Positions 54,681 to 63,367 of a stretch of 64,000 nucleotides of DNA are shown in pieces. Below the pieces are notes generated by a model, which searched no databases, was not told where the DNA came from, and worked only from the letters and a program-made list of their open reading frames with translations. Origin of the DNA: Candidatus Marisimplicoccus framensis (GTDB taxonomy: Bacteria; Bacteroidota; Bacteroidia; Flavobacteriales; Flavobacteriaceae); NCBI GenBank assembly GCA_905182065.1, contig CAJIZN010000001.1, positions 496,001 through 560,000 of the forward strand, given 5' to 3'. Each line of letters starts with the position of its first letter. The first letter of the stretch is position 1. The translations under genes were made by a program, and so were the position numbers.

Positions 54681-55457
54681 ATGTACCTAAATAAACTTTT
54701 TAATTTAAATGGAAAAGTTGCAGCAGTAACTGGTGCGGGTGGTCATTTATGTGGAGAAATGGTTAAAGCTTATGCTCGAGTAGGCTGTAAAGTAGCAATC
54801 CTTGACTTAAGACTTGAAAAGGCAAAAAAAATAGAGAAAGAAATAAATGAAGAAGGTTTTATGGATACTATTTCACTTGAAATAGATGTCTCAGATAAAT
54901 CAAACTTTGAAAGTGTTCTAAATAAGATTGTTGACAAACTTGGAAATATAGATATTTTTATAAATGGTGCTGGAATTAATGGTTCTACCCCATTTATTGA
55001 TATTACAGAAAAAGAATGGGACTCAATAATGAATTCACAGATTAAAGGAACATTTTTTGGATGTCAAGTAATTGGAGAACACATGCTCAAAAACGGAAAG
55101 GGATCCATAATTAATATTTCATCTGCTTCTGCTGGCCCACCCCTTTCAAAAGCATTTACATATTCAGTTGCAAAGGCAGGAATAAAGAATCTAACTCAAA
55201 ATTTAGCCAGGGAATGGGGTACTAAAGGTGTTAGAGTTAATGCTATCCGTCCTGGTTTTTTTCCTACAGATTGGAATTTAAAAAATTTTATTGATGATAA
55301 AAGAAAAAAAGAAATTTTAGGACATACACCTATGAATAGATTTGGCAATCCAGATGAATTAACTGGAGCAATTTTATGGCTATCCTCAGATGCATCAGGC
55401 TTTGTAACTGGATCTGAGGTTTCTGTAGATGGTGGTTTCTCCTGTATGACAATTTAA
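54681..55457 (+). CDS. SDR-family oxidoreductase
   Basis: 258 aa classical short-chain dehydrogenase: AAVTGAGGHLCGEMVKAYAR (TGxxxGxG), DIFINGAGINGS (NAG), SIINISSASAGPPL, and the catalytic YSVAKAGIKNL (Y-x-x-x-K). C-terminal block TGSEVSVDGGF. Starts without a gap after the aldolase and is followed by a second SDR three bases later. Probably oxidises or reduces a sugar acid in the ulosonic-acid block. Confidence 0.87.
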   Translation: MYLNKLFNLNGKVAAVTGAGGHLCGEMVKAYARVGCKVAILDLRLEKAKKIEKEINEEGFMDTISLEIDVSDKSNFESVLNKIVDKLGNIDIFINGAGINGSTPFIDITEKEWDSIMNSQIKGTFFGCQVIGEHMLKNGKGSIINISSASAGPPLSKAFTYSVAKAGIKNLTQNLAREWGTKGVRVNAIRPGFFPTDWNLKNFIDDKRKKEILGHTPMNRFGNPDELTGAILWLSSDASGFVTGSEVSVDGGFSCMTI

Positions 55458-55460
55458 ATT

Positions 55461-56213
55461 ATGATAACAGATAAAGTAGCGATAGTAACTGGCGGAAATA
55501 GAGGTATAGGTCTAGGCATAACAAAAAGATTAGTTGATTCAGGATATAAAGTTTTTGTTGGCGCTCGTCAAAAGCCTGAGTTTGATAAAGAGTATGACAA
55601 CAAAGTCTTTTTTCAGCATACAGATGTTAGAGAAGAAGAAGATCATATTAAACTTATTGAATTTGCAATTAAAAAGTTTGGTAATATAGATTGCTATATA
55701 AACAATGCTGGATATTCAGAATGGATGCCAATTGATAAAATAGATGATGAGTTCTTAAGCAATATATTAAATACTAATTTAAAAGGAGCCTTTTGGGGTT
55801 CTAAGGCAGCTGCTAAATACCTTAAAAAAGGTGGATCAATTATTAACATATCCAGCCTAGCCGGTAAACGAGGAAGTAGTAATAATTCCGCATATGTAGC
55901 CTCTAAATTTGGAATGAATGGTTTGACACAGTCTTTAGCTAAGGAGCTTGGTCCAAAGGGGATAAGGGTAAATGCTGTATGTCCAGTATTAATAGCAACA
56001 AAGGGTCTGTTGGAAGCTCTAAAGACAAAACATGCACCTGGAAATGAAAATCCAGAAGAATTTATTTCAAATTTCACAAAAAATAACTCGGCATTAAATA
56101 GAATGCCTAAAAGTGAAGAAGTAGGAGACTTATGTGTTTTCTTAGCTTCAAATAAAGCTAGTGCAGTAACAGGGCAATGTATAAATATTGATTGTGGGGT
56201 ACTCCCTCAATAA
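55461..56213 (+). CDS. SDR-family oxidoreductase (second copy)
   Basis: 250 aa. VAIVTGGNRGIGLGITKRLV (TGxxxGxG), DCYINNAGYSEWMPID, SIINISSLAGKRGSS, YVASKFGMNGLTQSL (Y-x-x-x-K) and TGQCINIDCGVLPQ. It is clearly a different subtype from the preceding SDR, so the two are not a recent duplicate. Two sequential dehydrogenases could epimerise a hydroxyl through a keto intermediate. It ends three bases before KdsB. Confidence 0.87.
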   Translation: MITDKVAIVTGGNRGIGLGITKRLVDSGYKVFVGARQKPEFDKEYDNKVFFQHTDVREEEDHIKLIEFAIKKFGNIDCYINNAGYSEWMPIDKIDDEFLSNILNTNLKGAFWGSKAAAKYLKKGGSIINISSLAGKRGSSNNSAYVASKFGMNGLTQSLAKELGPKGIRVNAVCPVLIATKGLLEALKTKHAPGNENPEEFISNFTKNNSALNRMPKSEEVGDLCVFLASNKASAVTGQCINIDCGVLPQ

Positions 56214-56216
56214 AAT

Positions 56217-56981
56217 ATGAAACCAATAGTTATAATACCAGCGAGACTAGAATCTATGCGTCTACCAAGAAAAATCTTAATAGATATACTTGGCTTGCCA
56301 ATGATTGAACATGTAAGAAGACGTGTTTTGTTATCCCAAAATATTGAAGATGTTTATATTGCAACTTGTGATAATGAGATAAAAGAATGCGTTGAAAAAT
56401 TTGGGGGTAAGGTTATAATGACTAAAAAAGACCATATAAATGGCACATCTAGAGTTGCAGAAGCAGTAGAAAGTATTAAATGTGATAAAGTGATTTTAGT
56501 TCAGGGCGATGAACCCCTTTTACTTCCTTCACAATTAGATGAATTATCTTTAAAAATTCAAGATGATAATAAGCATGTTGCATGGAATGCCACATCACCT
56601 ATTGAAAATGAAGAAGAGCTTAATAGACACTCTTTTGTTAAGTGTTCTGTAATAAACTCTCAAATATTATATTGTTTTAGAAAATCTCCTAGCCACAATA
56701 ATTTTGATCTTCAAAAAAAGTATATAAGAAAAATACTTGGATTGCTAGCTTTTAGAAAAAATTTTCTAATTAAAATTTCAAAAACTAAACCAGGGTTAAT
56801 TGAACAATTAGAATCAATCGAACAACTTAGAGTTATTGAAAATAGTTACCCACTAATATCAATTCCTTTTGAAAAGTCTCAGGCGTCTATTAATGAGTCA
56901 GAAGATCTAGCAATAGTTTTAAAATTCCTTAAAAATGATAAGGAACAACAAGAAATATTTAATAAAATTTTAGCACTTTAA
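56217..56981 (+). CDS. kdsB: 3-deoxy-manno-octulosonate cytidylyltransferase
   Basis: 254 aa CMP-Kdo synthetase: IVIIPARLESMRLPRKILID, VYIATCDNEIKECVEKFGG, VIMTKKDHINGTSRVAEAVE and VILVQGDEPLLLPSQL. It activates Kdo or a related ulosonic acid with CTP for transfer. With KdsA in the same operon it makes a dedicated CMP-Kdo supply, as in group 2 capsule loci (KpsU), although the intervening aldolase and SDRs hint at a modified acid. Confidence 0.9.
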   Translation: MKPIVIIPARLESMRLPRKILIDILGLPMIEHVRRRVLLSQNIEDVYIATCDNEIKECVEKFGGKVIMTKKDHINGTSRVAEAVESIKCDKVILVQGDEPLLLPSQLDELSLKIQDDNKHVAWNATSPIENEEELNRHSFVKCSVINSQILYCFRKSPSHNNFDLQKKYIRKILGLLAFRKNFLIKISKTKPGLIEQLESIEQLRVIENSYPLISIPFEKSQASINESEDLAIVLKFLKNDKEQQEIFNKILAL

Positions 56982-56987
56982 ATTTTA

Positions 56988-58430
56988 ATGATTTTAACTG
57001 AAGAACAGTATAAGTACATATGTAGTTCTTGTGATAAGCTTCTTACTGGAAGTAAAGATTCAGTCAGGATAGCTAACGATTGGTTGCATGTTATGAGGCC
57101 ACATCCAATTTATTTTAAAAAGTACGAACATATTTTTCACACTAAAGGTTCCTTAATTACACTTATCTATATATTAAAAAATATGCTAATATATTCTGCT
57201 AAAATTTTTATCAGATTATTAAAAGCAATAAACAATAAAAGGACAAAAGTTACTGTTGATTTCAATAAATTGAACTCATTATATATATCACATTTATTAA
57301 ATATTGATCAATTAAAGGATCAAGATGATTTCTACTTTCATCAAATACCTAATAAATTCCAAGGAAATAATAAATCTTTAATGTTATTAATTAATCATAC
57401 AAATGAAAAGATAGATTTTAATAAAGCTTTTTTAAATAATAAAATTATAATTCCAAATACTTTATCTTTTTTTGAAGAATTCATGATTTCAAAAACCTTG
57501 ATAATGGATGCTTTTAGACTTGCTCTTTCTAAATGTGACTTGAAAATTAAAATAACTGCTGCTGTAGAGAGCCTATCACCTTCTTCTCATAAAAACTTAA
57601 GGGTTGGGATTTTTGTTAAACATATTATTGAGAAATTAGAACCTGACTTTTTATTTACAACTTTTGAGGGTCAGCCTTGGGAAAGAGTAGTTTATGGAAT
57701 GGCATCTAGCATAAGTGAAAAAATCAAAAAAATAGGATACCAACATGCATTATTTTTTAAAAATCAACATTCAATATCACGGCAACTAAAAAAAATGTTT
57801 AATCCTGATTATATTCTTTGTTCTGGAAAGAATAGTTATTTAAAATTTTTAAATCTAAAATTTATTGATAACAATAAAATATTATTAGTTGGATCAAACA
57901 GGTTACACTCAAGCGAATTTAAGCAACGAAAAGAGCTAAAAACTTTTTTAATTCTCCCAGAGGGAGATTTAGTTGAGTGTTTACCGTTAGTAGATTTATC
58001 AATTTCTCTTGCAGAAATGTTCATTGATATTCATTTTGTTATTAGGCTCCATCCAATAACTAATAGATTAAATCTCTTAAAACTTAGACCTAGATTAGAT
58101 AATTTTTATAAAAATTTAGAGTTATCATCAGATACATTTGACAATGATTTAGAAAGATCAGATGCCGCTATATATAGAGGCTCATCTAGTATAATAAAAG
58201 CAATTCAAAAGGGACTCTTACCTATCTACTATGATATAATTAATCAACCTAACATTGACCCTCTTTTCGACTTAAGACATTTAAAAAAGAAAATTATAGA
58301 CTCCTCAGATTTAATTAAAATCTTAAGCTCTAAACAAGAAGTTTTAGATAATCAACAAAAATTAATTGATAATATGAAATCCTATTTTACGGAATTCAAT
58401 CATAAAGAATTAAATAAAATAATAACTTGA
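56988..58430 (+). CDS. Surface-carbohydrate biosynthesis protein, GT-B-like
   Basis: 480 aa. The middle holds EPDFLFTTFEGQPWERVVYG and KIGYQHALFFKNQHSISRQL, the C-terminal half FLILPEGDLVECLPLVDLSI, FVIRLHPITNR and AAIYRGSSSIIKAIQKGLLP, all of which fit the two Rossmann halves of a GT-B-like family seen in surface-carbohydrate loci (LPEG...E, RLHP, RGSS.I..A...G..P). It directly follows KdsB, so a CMP-ulosonate transferase is plausible. I could not name the family firmly. Confidence 0.66.
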   Translation: MILTEEQYKYICSSCDKLLTGSKDSVRIANDWLHVMRPHPIYFKKYEHIFHTKGSLITLIYILKNMLIYSAKIFIRLLKAINNKRTKVTVDFNKLNSLYISHLLNIDQLKDQDDFYFHQIPNKFQGNNKSLMLLINHTNEKIDFNKAFLNNKIIIPNTLSFFEEFMISKTLIMDAFRLALSKCDLKIKITAAVESLSPSSHKNLRVGIFVKHIIEKLEPDFLFTTFEGQPWERVVYGMASSISEKIKKIGYQHALFFKNQHSISRQLKKMFNPDYILCSGKNSYLKFLNLKFIDNNKILLVGSNRLHSSEFKQRKELKTFLILPEGDLVECLPLVDLSISLAEMFIDIHFVIRLHPITNRLNLLKLRPRLDNFYKNLELSSDTFDNDLERSDAAIYRGSSSIIKAIQKGLLPIYYDIINQPNIDPLFDLRHLKKKIIDSSDLIKILSSKQEVLDNQQKLIDNMKSYFTEFNHKELNKIIT

Positions 58431-59293
58431 AAATTTCTGTAGTAATACCGTCAATAGGAAATAGAAACCTAATTCCTACACTTAGGTCAATTAATGAAAG
58501 CTCAATTAATGTAGATGAAATAATTATTTCAATTCCATGTCAAGTAGATATAAATGTAGATAAGTTTAAAAAATTCAAAAATATAATCGTTTTTAATTCA
58601 AAAGTTAAAGGACAAGTTGCTCAAAGAATTGAGGGATTCAAAATAGCTAAGAATGATTGTGTTGTTCAAATGGATGATGATATAATCCTAGAAAAAAAAT
58701 GCTTAGAGATAATGCATGACTTTTTAAAAAATAATCATAACGCAGCAGTTTCAGCTCATTTTCATGATAGAATATCAAAAAAATCAATATACTCGAAAGT
58801 AGAAGGTCTGAGTTTTTCAAATTCTTTCTTTTTATCTGAATTAGATTATTTTAAAAATAAAATTTATAATAAAATAAGAACTGCAAATAATAGTAACCTA
58901 AATGGAGATATATCAATATCTGGATTTGAGATATATCCAAATTTTCAATACCATAAGGAGCCATTTATTTCAGGTTGGATTCCAGGAGGATGTGTGATGC
59001 ACCTAAAAAAAAACCTAATATTATCTAATTTTTTTCCATTTCAAGGAAAAGCTTATTGTGAAGATTTATTTCATTCTATTGCCTTAAAAAAGAATAATAT
59101 TAAACTATACTATCATTTAAATGCAATAGCTTTCCTTGAAATAGAGAATATTAAATCAAATTTCAAAATGTATATAAAACATTTAAGAGCTGACTTTATA
59201 ATAAGATCACAACTTGTTGAACAAAACAAATTGAGTAAATCAAGAATGTTCCTGGTTTATTTAATAAAACTGTTTTCATATTTATTAAAATGA
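58427..59293 (+). CDS. Glycosyltransferase family 2
   Basis: 288 aa GT-A glycosyltransferase: KISVVIPSIGNRNLIPTLRS at the N-terminus, QRIEGFKIAKNDCVVQMDDD with the DDD metal motif, and GWIPGGCVMHLKKNL plus YCEDLFHSIALKK (ED acceptor site). Inverting transferase, cytoplasmic face of the inner membrane. It starts at TTG in a 4-nt overlap with the preceding stop. Confidence 0.85.
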   Translation: MKISVVIPSIGNRNLIPTLRSINESSINVDEIIISIPCQVDINVDKFKKFKNIIVFNSKVKGQVAQRIEGFKIAKNDCVVQMDDDIILEKKCLEIMHDFLKNNHNAAVSAHFHDRISKKSIYSKVEGLSFSNSFFLSELDYFKNKIYNKIRTANNSNLNGDISISGFEIYPNFQYHKEPFISGWIPGGCVMHLKKNLILSNFFPFQGKAYCEDLFHSIALKKNNIKLYYHLNAIAFLEIENIKSNFKMYIKHLRADFIIRSQLVEQNKLSKSRMFLVYLIKLFSYLLK

Positions 59294-60309
59294 TTTTAAT
59301 TGACGCAATATATATTCATACTCACGGAGGGTTAACAATCTTAGATTCTTTTATAAATGGAATAGAAGAAAACCCTAGTGTCGATATAAATAATTTTCAT
59401 TTTTTTATTGATGATAGAATAGACATATCTAAGACTAAAAGAATAAAAAACTATTCAATTGAACTTGTTAGGGCTAATCATTTTAATAGGAAGAAAGCAT
59501 ATAAGAAAAAAATTAATTTAGCAACTAAAATAGTTTGTCTAGCAAATATACCTCCACCTATTAAGTCATCAAAACCTGTATATATATACTTTCACAATTT
59601 ACTGCTGCTAGATAATAAAATAACATATGTCACTCCTTACTATTTTATCTTAAATAAACTTAAACTGCAATACATTAAATTTTTTAAACATAAATTTTAT
59701 AAGTGGGTAGTTCAGACAAGTTTTATGAAAAATAAATTATCTGAAATATTAAAAATTGACAAAAAAAGTATTAATATATATCCCTTTTATTCCAATGAAG
59801 ATATAAACTTCAAAGAAAAAGACTTTACTAGTAAATCAATTAATTTTTTATGTGTAACGAGTAGCTCAAAACATAAGAATTTAAATAATCTTGTTAAATC
59901 TTTTATGAAAGCAAAATTAGATGTAAAAAAACAGTTTACTCTTTTTATCACAACAAATGGAAATGATATAATTAAAGAAAACATAAAGATTATTTATTTA
60001 GGCCATATTAAACGGGGTGAAATTATAAGTTATTATTCAAAATCACATTTTGTTATTTTACCATCTTTAATAGAGAGCTTTGGACTCCCCATTATTGAAG
60101 GAATAAAATCTGGCTCAAATGTTTTAATTTCTAATATAGATTCATTAAAAGAAATATGTGTACCATCAATATCTTTTAACCCAACAAGCACTAAAGATAT
60201 AGTTTCAGCTATAGAAATAGCTGGAAGTTTATCTTATCAAGAAGAATCAATTCTTACGATTAAAAATGAAATCAATAACTTTATAAATCTAATTAACCGC
60301 GATGTTTAA
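59290..60309 (+). CDS. Glycosyltransferase family 4-like
   Basis: 339 aa GT-B glycosyltransferase. The C-terminal half has FLCVTSSSKHKNLNNLVKSF, IKIIYLGHIKRGEIISYYSK and the EX7E-type nucleotide site VILPSLIESFGLPIIEGIKS. The N-terminal half starts with ILIDAIYIHTHGGLTILDSF, replacing the usual GG-loop. Retaining transferase; sugar unknown. It is coupled to its neighbours by 4- and 8-nt overlaps. Confidence 0.85.
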   Translation: MILIDAIYIHTHGGLTILDSFINGIEENPSVDINNFHFFIDDRIDISKTKRIKNYSIELVRANHFNRKKAYKKKINLATKIVCLANIPPPIKSSKPVYIYFHNLLLLDNKITYVTPYYFILNKLKLQYIKFFKHKFYKWVVQTSFMKNKLSEILKIDKKSINIYPFYSNEDINFKEKDFTSKSINFLCVTSSSKHKNLNNLVKSFMKAKLDVKKQFTLFITTNGNDIIKENIKIIYLGHIKRGEIISYYSKSHFVILPSLIESFGLPIIEGIKSGSNVLISNIDSLKEICVPSISFNPTSTKDIVSAIEIAGSLSYQEESILTIKNEINNFINLINRDV

Positions 60310-61301
60310 AAATAAAAAACTATTAATTACTGGAGGATCAGGATCTTTTGGTAATGCTGTACTTGATAAATTTCTTTCATCTGAGATATCAGAAATAAGA
60401 ATTTTTTCAAGAGATGAAAAAAAACAGCATGATATGAGAGTGAAATATAATAATCCAAAAATTAAATTTTTTATTGGAGATGTAAGAAGTAAAGAAAGCA
60501 TAAGACCTGCAATGAATGGTGTTGACTTTGTTTTTCATGCTGCTGCTCTAAAGCAAGTTCCCTCATGTGAATTCTTTCCTATTGAGGCTGTAAAAACAAA
60601 TATTTTAGGAACTGAAAATGTTCTAACTGTTGCAATTGAGTATAACGTTAAAAAAGTTATATGCTTAAGCACAGATAAAGCTGTTTACCCAATCAATGCA
60701 ATGGGAGTGTCAAAAGCAATGATGGAAAAGACATTTGTTGCAAAATCCAGAAATACAAATGATACTGTAATCTGTGGAACTCGTTATGGAAATGTTATGG
60801 CCTCTCGAGGGTCTGTTATTCCACATTTCTTTAAACAGATTAAAGATGGAAAAACCATAACTGTAACTGATCCTGAAATGACTAGATTCATGATGACACT
60901 TGAGGATGCTGTAGAATCTGGTATTATATGCTTTTAAAAATGGCAATCCTGGTGATATTTTCGTTCAAAAATCACCAGCCTCAACAATTGGACTGCTTGC
61001 TGTCACCATGAAAGAGATATATAAATCAAAAGTATCTATTGAAAATATAGGAATCCGTCATGCTGAAAAAGTCCACGAAACTCTACTTTCAAAAGAAGAA
61101 AGAATTATTTCAGAAGATCTAGGGGACTATTTTAGAGTTCCATCGGATAATAGAGATCTCAATTACAATAAATATTTTTCTGAAGGAAATTCGTCAATTG
61201 ATTTGTTAGAATACAATTCTTCAAACACTAGACAGCTTGAGAAAATCGAATTAAAAAAATTATTAGCTAAGATAGGGTATAGTGGTTCAATCAAAAAGTA
61301 G
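60302..61301 (+). CDS. UDP-GlcNAc 4,6-dehydratase/5-epimerase (CapE/WbjB type), one-base insertion near 60914
   Basis: First step of UDP-L-FucNAc synthesis. KKLLITGGSGSFGNAVLDKF, VFHAAALKQVPSCEFFPIEA, CLSTDKAVYPINAMGVSKAM and TRYGNVMASRGSVIPHFFKQ match CapE; the tyrosine of the usual YxxxK is a Met (MGVSK), as in CapE. The frame stops at 60937, but removing one A from GTAGAATCT gives VDLVLYAFKNGNPGDIFVQK and continues to 61301 (ending GYSGSIKK), about 333 aa. It overlaps the previous gene by 8 nt. Confidence 0.88.
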
Positions 61302-61329
61302 TTGAAATTCAAAATAATCTTTAAATAAT

Positions 61330-62205
61330 TTGAAGAAAAAAATTCTTATTCTAGGAATTGATGGTATGATAGGTCATAAAATTGCTCAATTGTTAGAGCA
61401 AGAAAATAATTTATTTGGAACTACAAGAAAAACAATTGGCCCTAAAAAACTTGGCCTTAAAACATCTAATTTGATTAAAAAAGATTTTGACAAAAATCAA
61501 AGTTTAGGTTTTTTGGATAATCTAAATCCTGACATAATCATTAATTGTATAGGGATAACAACTAGAAGAATAAATAATGATAATATTTCCAATTTGGAAT
61601 TTATTAACTCCAGACTACCGCACTATTTAAATGAATGGACTGAAAAAAATGATAAAAGATTAATTCATTTTAGTACGGACTGTGTTTATTCTGGCAAATC
61701 AGGCATGTATACCGAGAGTGATAATCCAGATGCTATTGATCTGTACGGAAAATCTAAAGCAATTGGTGAAATAAATAATACTAAAGCTCTAACTATTAGA
61801 ACATCATTAATTGGTAGAGAAGTCTATAACCATACTGAGCTTTTTGAGTGGCTATATAAAAATAAAAGTGGTAAGGTTTATGGATATGAAAATGTATATT
61901 ATTCTGGCTTAACTACTATTAGAATGAGTAAAATTCTTGAAAAAATTATTAATTACTACCCAGACCTACAAGGTGTTTTTAATATTTCATCAAAACCTAT
62001 CACAAAATATTCACTATTAAAATTAATTAATAGACATTTTAAATTTGAAATTCAAGTTAAAAAAGACTTAAAAATTAAATCTAATAAAGTTTTAATTTCA
62101 AAAAAAATTACTGAAATTACAGATATTGAAATTCCTACATGGGAAGATTTAATTTTAGAATTTAAAGAAGATTGTGTTAAATATTCTGAAATTTATAAAA
62201 ATTAG
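61330..62205 (+). CDS. RmlD/CapF-like nucleotide-sugar reductase
   Basis: 291 aa SDR starting at TTG: KKILILGIDGMIGHKIAQLL, INCIGITTRRINNDNISNLE, IHFSTDCVYSGKSGMYTESD, and catalytic YGKSKAIGE. Between CapE and a UDP-GlcNAc 2-epimerase this occupies the position of CapF/WbjC, which reduces the keto sugar to UDP-6-deoxy-L-talose-NAc. CapF normally ends with an extra cupin domain of about 110 residues, absent here. A 28-bp gap precedes it. Confidence 0.78.
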   Translation: MKKKILILGIDGMIGHKIAQLLEQENNLFGTTRKTIGPKKLGLKTSNLIKKDFDKNQSLGFLDNLNPDIIINCIGITTRRINNDNISNLEFINSRLPHYLNEWTEKNDKRLIHFSTDCVYSGKSGMYTESDNPDAIDLYGKSKAIGEINNTKALTIRTSLIGREVYNHTELFEWLYKNKSGKVYGYENVYYSGLTTIRMSKILEKIINYYPDLQGVFNISSKPITKYSLLKLINRHFKFEIQVKKDLKIKSNKVLISKKITEITDIEIPTWEDLILEFKEDCVKYSEIYKN

Positions 62206-62208
62206 ATT

Positions 62209-63357
62209 ATGAAAACTAAAATAATGACTATTGTTGGCACAAGACCTGAAATAATTAAACTTTCAAGAACTATTTCAGAGCTCGATAAATTTGCCGATCA
62301 TACTCTTGTGCATACAGGCCAAAATTACGACTATGAGTTAAATCAAATTTTCTTTGAAGATTTAAAAATTAGAAAGCCTGACTTTTTTTTAAATTCAGTA
62401 GGTGATACTACTGCTGAAACAATTTCAAAAATTATTTTTGATTCAGATGAAATTATGAAAAAAATAAAACCTGAAGCTGTTTTACTTTATGGTGACACCA
62501 ATTCATGTCTATCAGTAATTTCAGCAAAAAGAAGACAGATTCCTATTTTTCATATGGAAGCTGGAAATAGATGTTTTGACCAAAGAGTTCCAGAAGAAAT
62601 TAATAGAAAGATAGTTGATCACCTTAGTGATATAAATATGCCTTTAACCGAACATGCTAGAAATTATTTAATTGCAGAGGGCATACCAGCAGAAAGAGTT
62701 ATAAAAATAGGCTCCTGTATGAAGGAAATTCTTGATTTTTATTCAAAAGAAATTACATCAAGTAAAATTTTAGAACAGCTTAACATTTCATCTGAAAAAT
62801 ATTTTTTAGTTTCAGCTCATAGAGAAGAAAATGTTGATTATAAAAGCAATCTTAAAGATTTTCTAGACTCTTTAAATTTAATTTCTGAAAAATATAAAAA
62901 ACCTATAATTGTATCAACTCATCCAAGAACAAAAGATAGGATTAATAAGTTAAATAAAAATGTTAAGTTAAATCCGCTGATTAAATTTTTACCCCCAATG
63001 GGATTTTTTGATTATATAAAACTTCAACAAGCCGCCTATTGTGTTATCTCGGATAGTGGAACAATAACTGAAGAATCCTCAATATTAAAGTTTCCTGCAA
63101 TAATGATTAGACAAGCTCATGAAAGACCAGAGGGGATGGATGAGGGAACGTTAATTATGTCTGGCTTAAATAAAGAAAGAATTATTGAGTCAATAGAAAT
63201 TGTAACAAAGCTTTACAAGGAGAAAAAAATCCCAAGTGTTGTCGATGATTATAATGTTGATAATGTTTCTCAAAAGGTTTTGAAGATTATTTTCTCTTAT
63301 ATTGATTTTATAAATAATAATGTTTGGAGAAAAGACAGAAATCAAAAATCAATCTAA
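62209..63357 (+). CDS. UDP-N-acetylglucosamine 2-epimerase family (CapG/WbjD-like)
   Basis: 382 aa: KIMTIVGTRPEIIKLSRTIS, LVHTGQNYDYELNQIFF, LLYGDTNSCLSVISAKRRQI, HMEAGNRCFDQRVPEEINRK, VSAHREENVDYKSNL and ISDSGTITEESSIL are all in place. After CapE and a CapF-like reductase it would make UDP-L-FucNAc, though the same family also makes UDP-ManNAc. It starts three bases after the reductase stop. Confidence 0.88.
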   Translation: MKTKIMTIVGTRPEIIKLSRTISELDKFADHTLVHTGQNYDYELNQIFFEDLKIRKPDFFLNSVGDTTAETISKIIFDSDEIMKKIKPEAVLLYGDTNSCLSVISAKRRQIPIFHMEAGNRCFDQRVPEEINRKIVDHLSDINMPLTEHARNYLIAEGIPAERVIKIGSCMKEILDFYSKEITSSKILEQLNISSEKYFLVSAHREENVDYKSNLKDFLDSLNLISEKYKKPIIVSTHPRTKDRINKLNKNVKLNPLIKFLPPMGFFDYIKLQQAAYCVISDSGTITEESSILKFPAIMIRQAHERPEGMDEGTLIMSGLNKERIIESIEIVTKLYKEKKIPSVVDDYNVDNVSQKVLKIIFSYIDFINNNVWRKDRNQKSI

Positions 63358-63367
63358 AGAAAATAAT

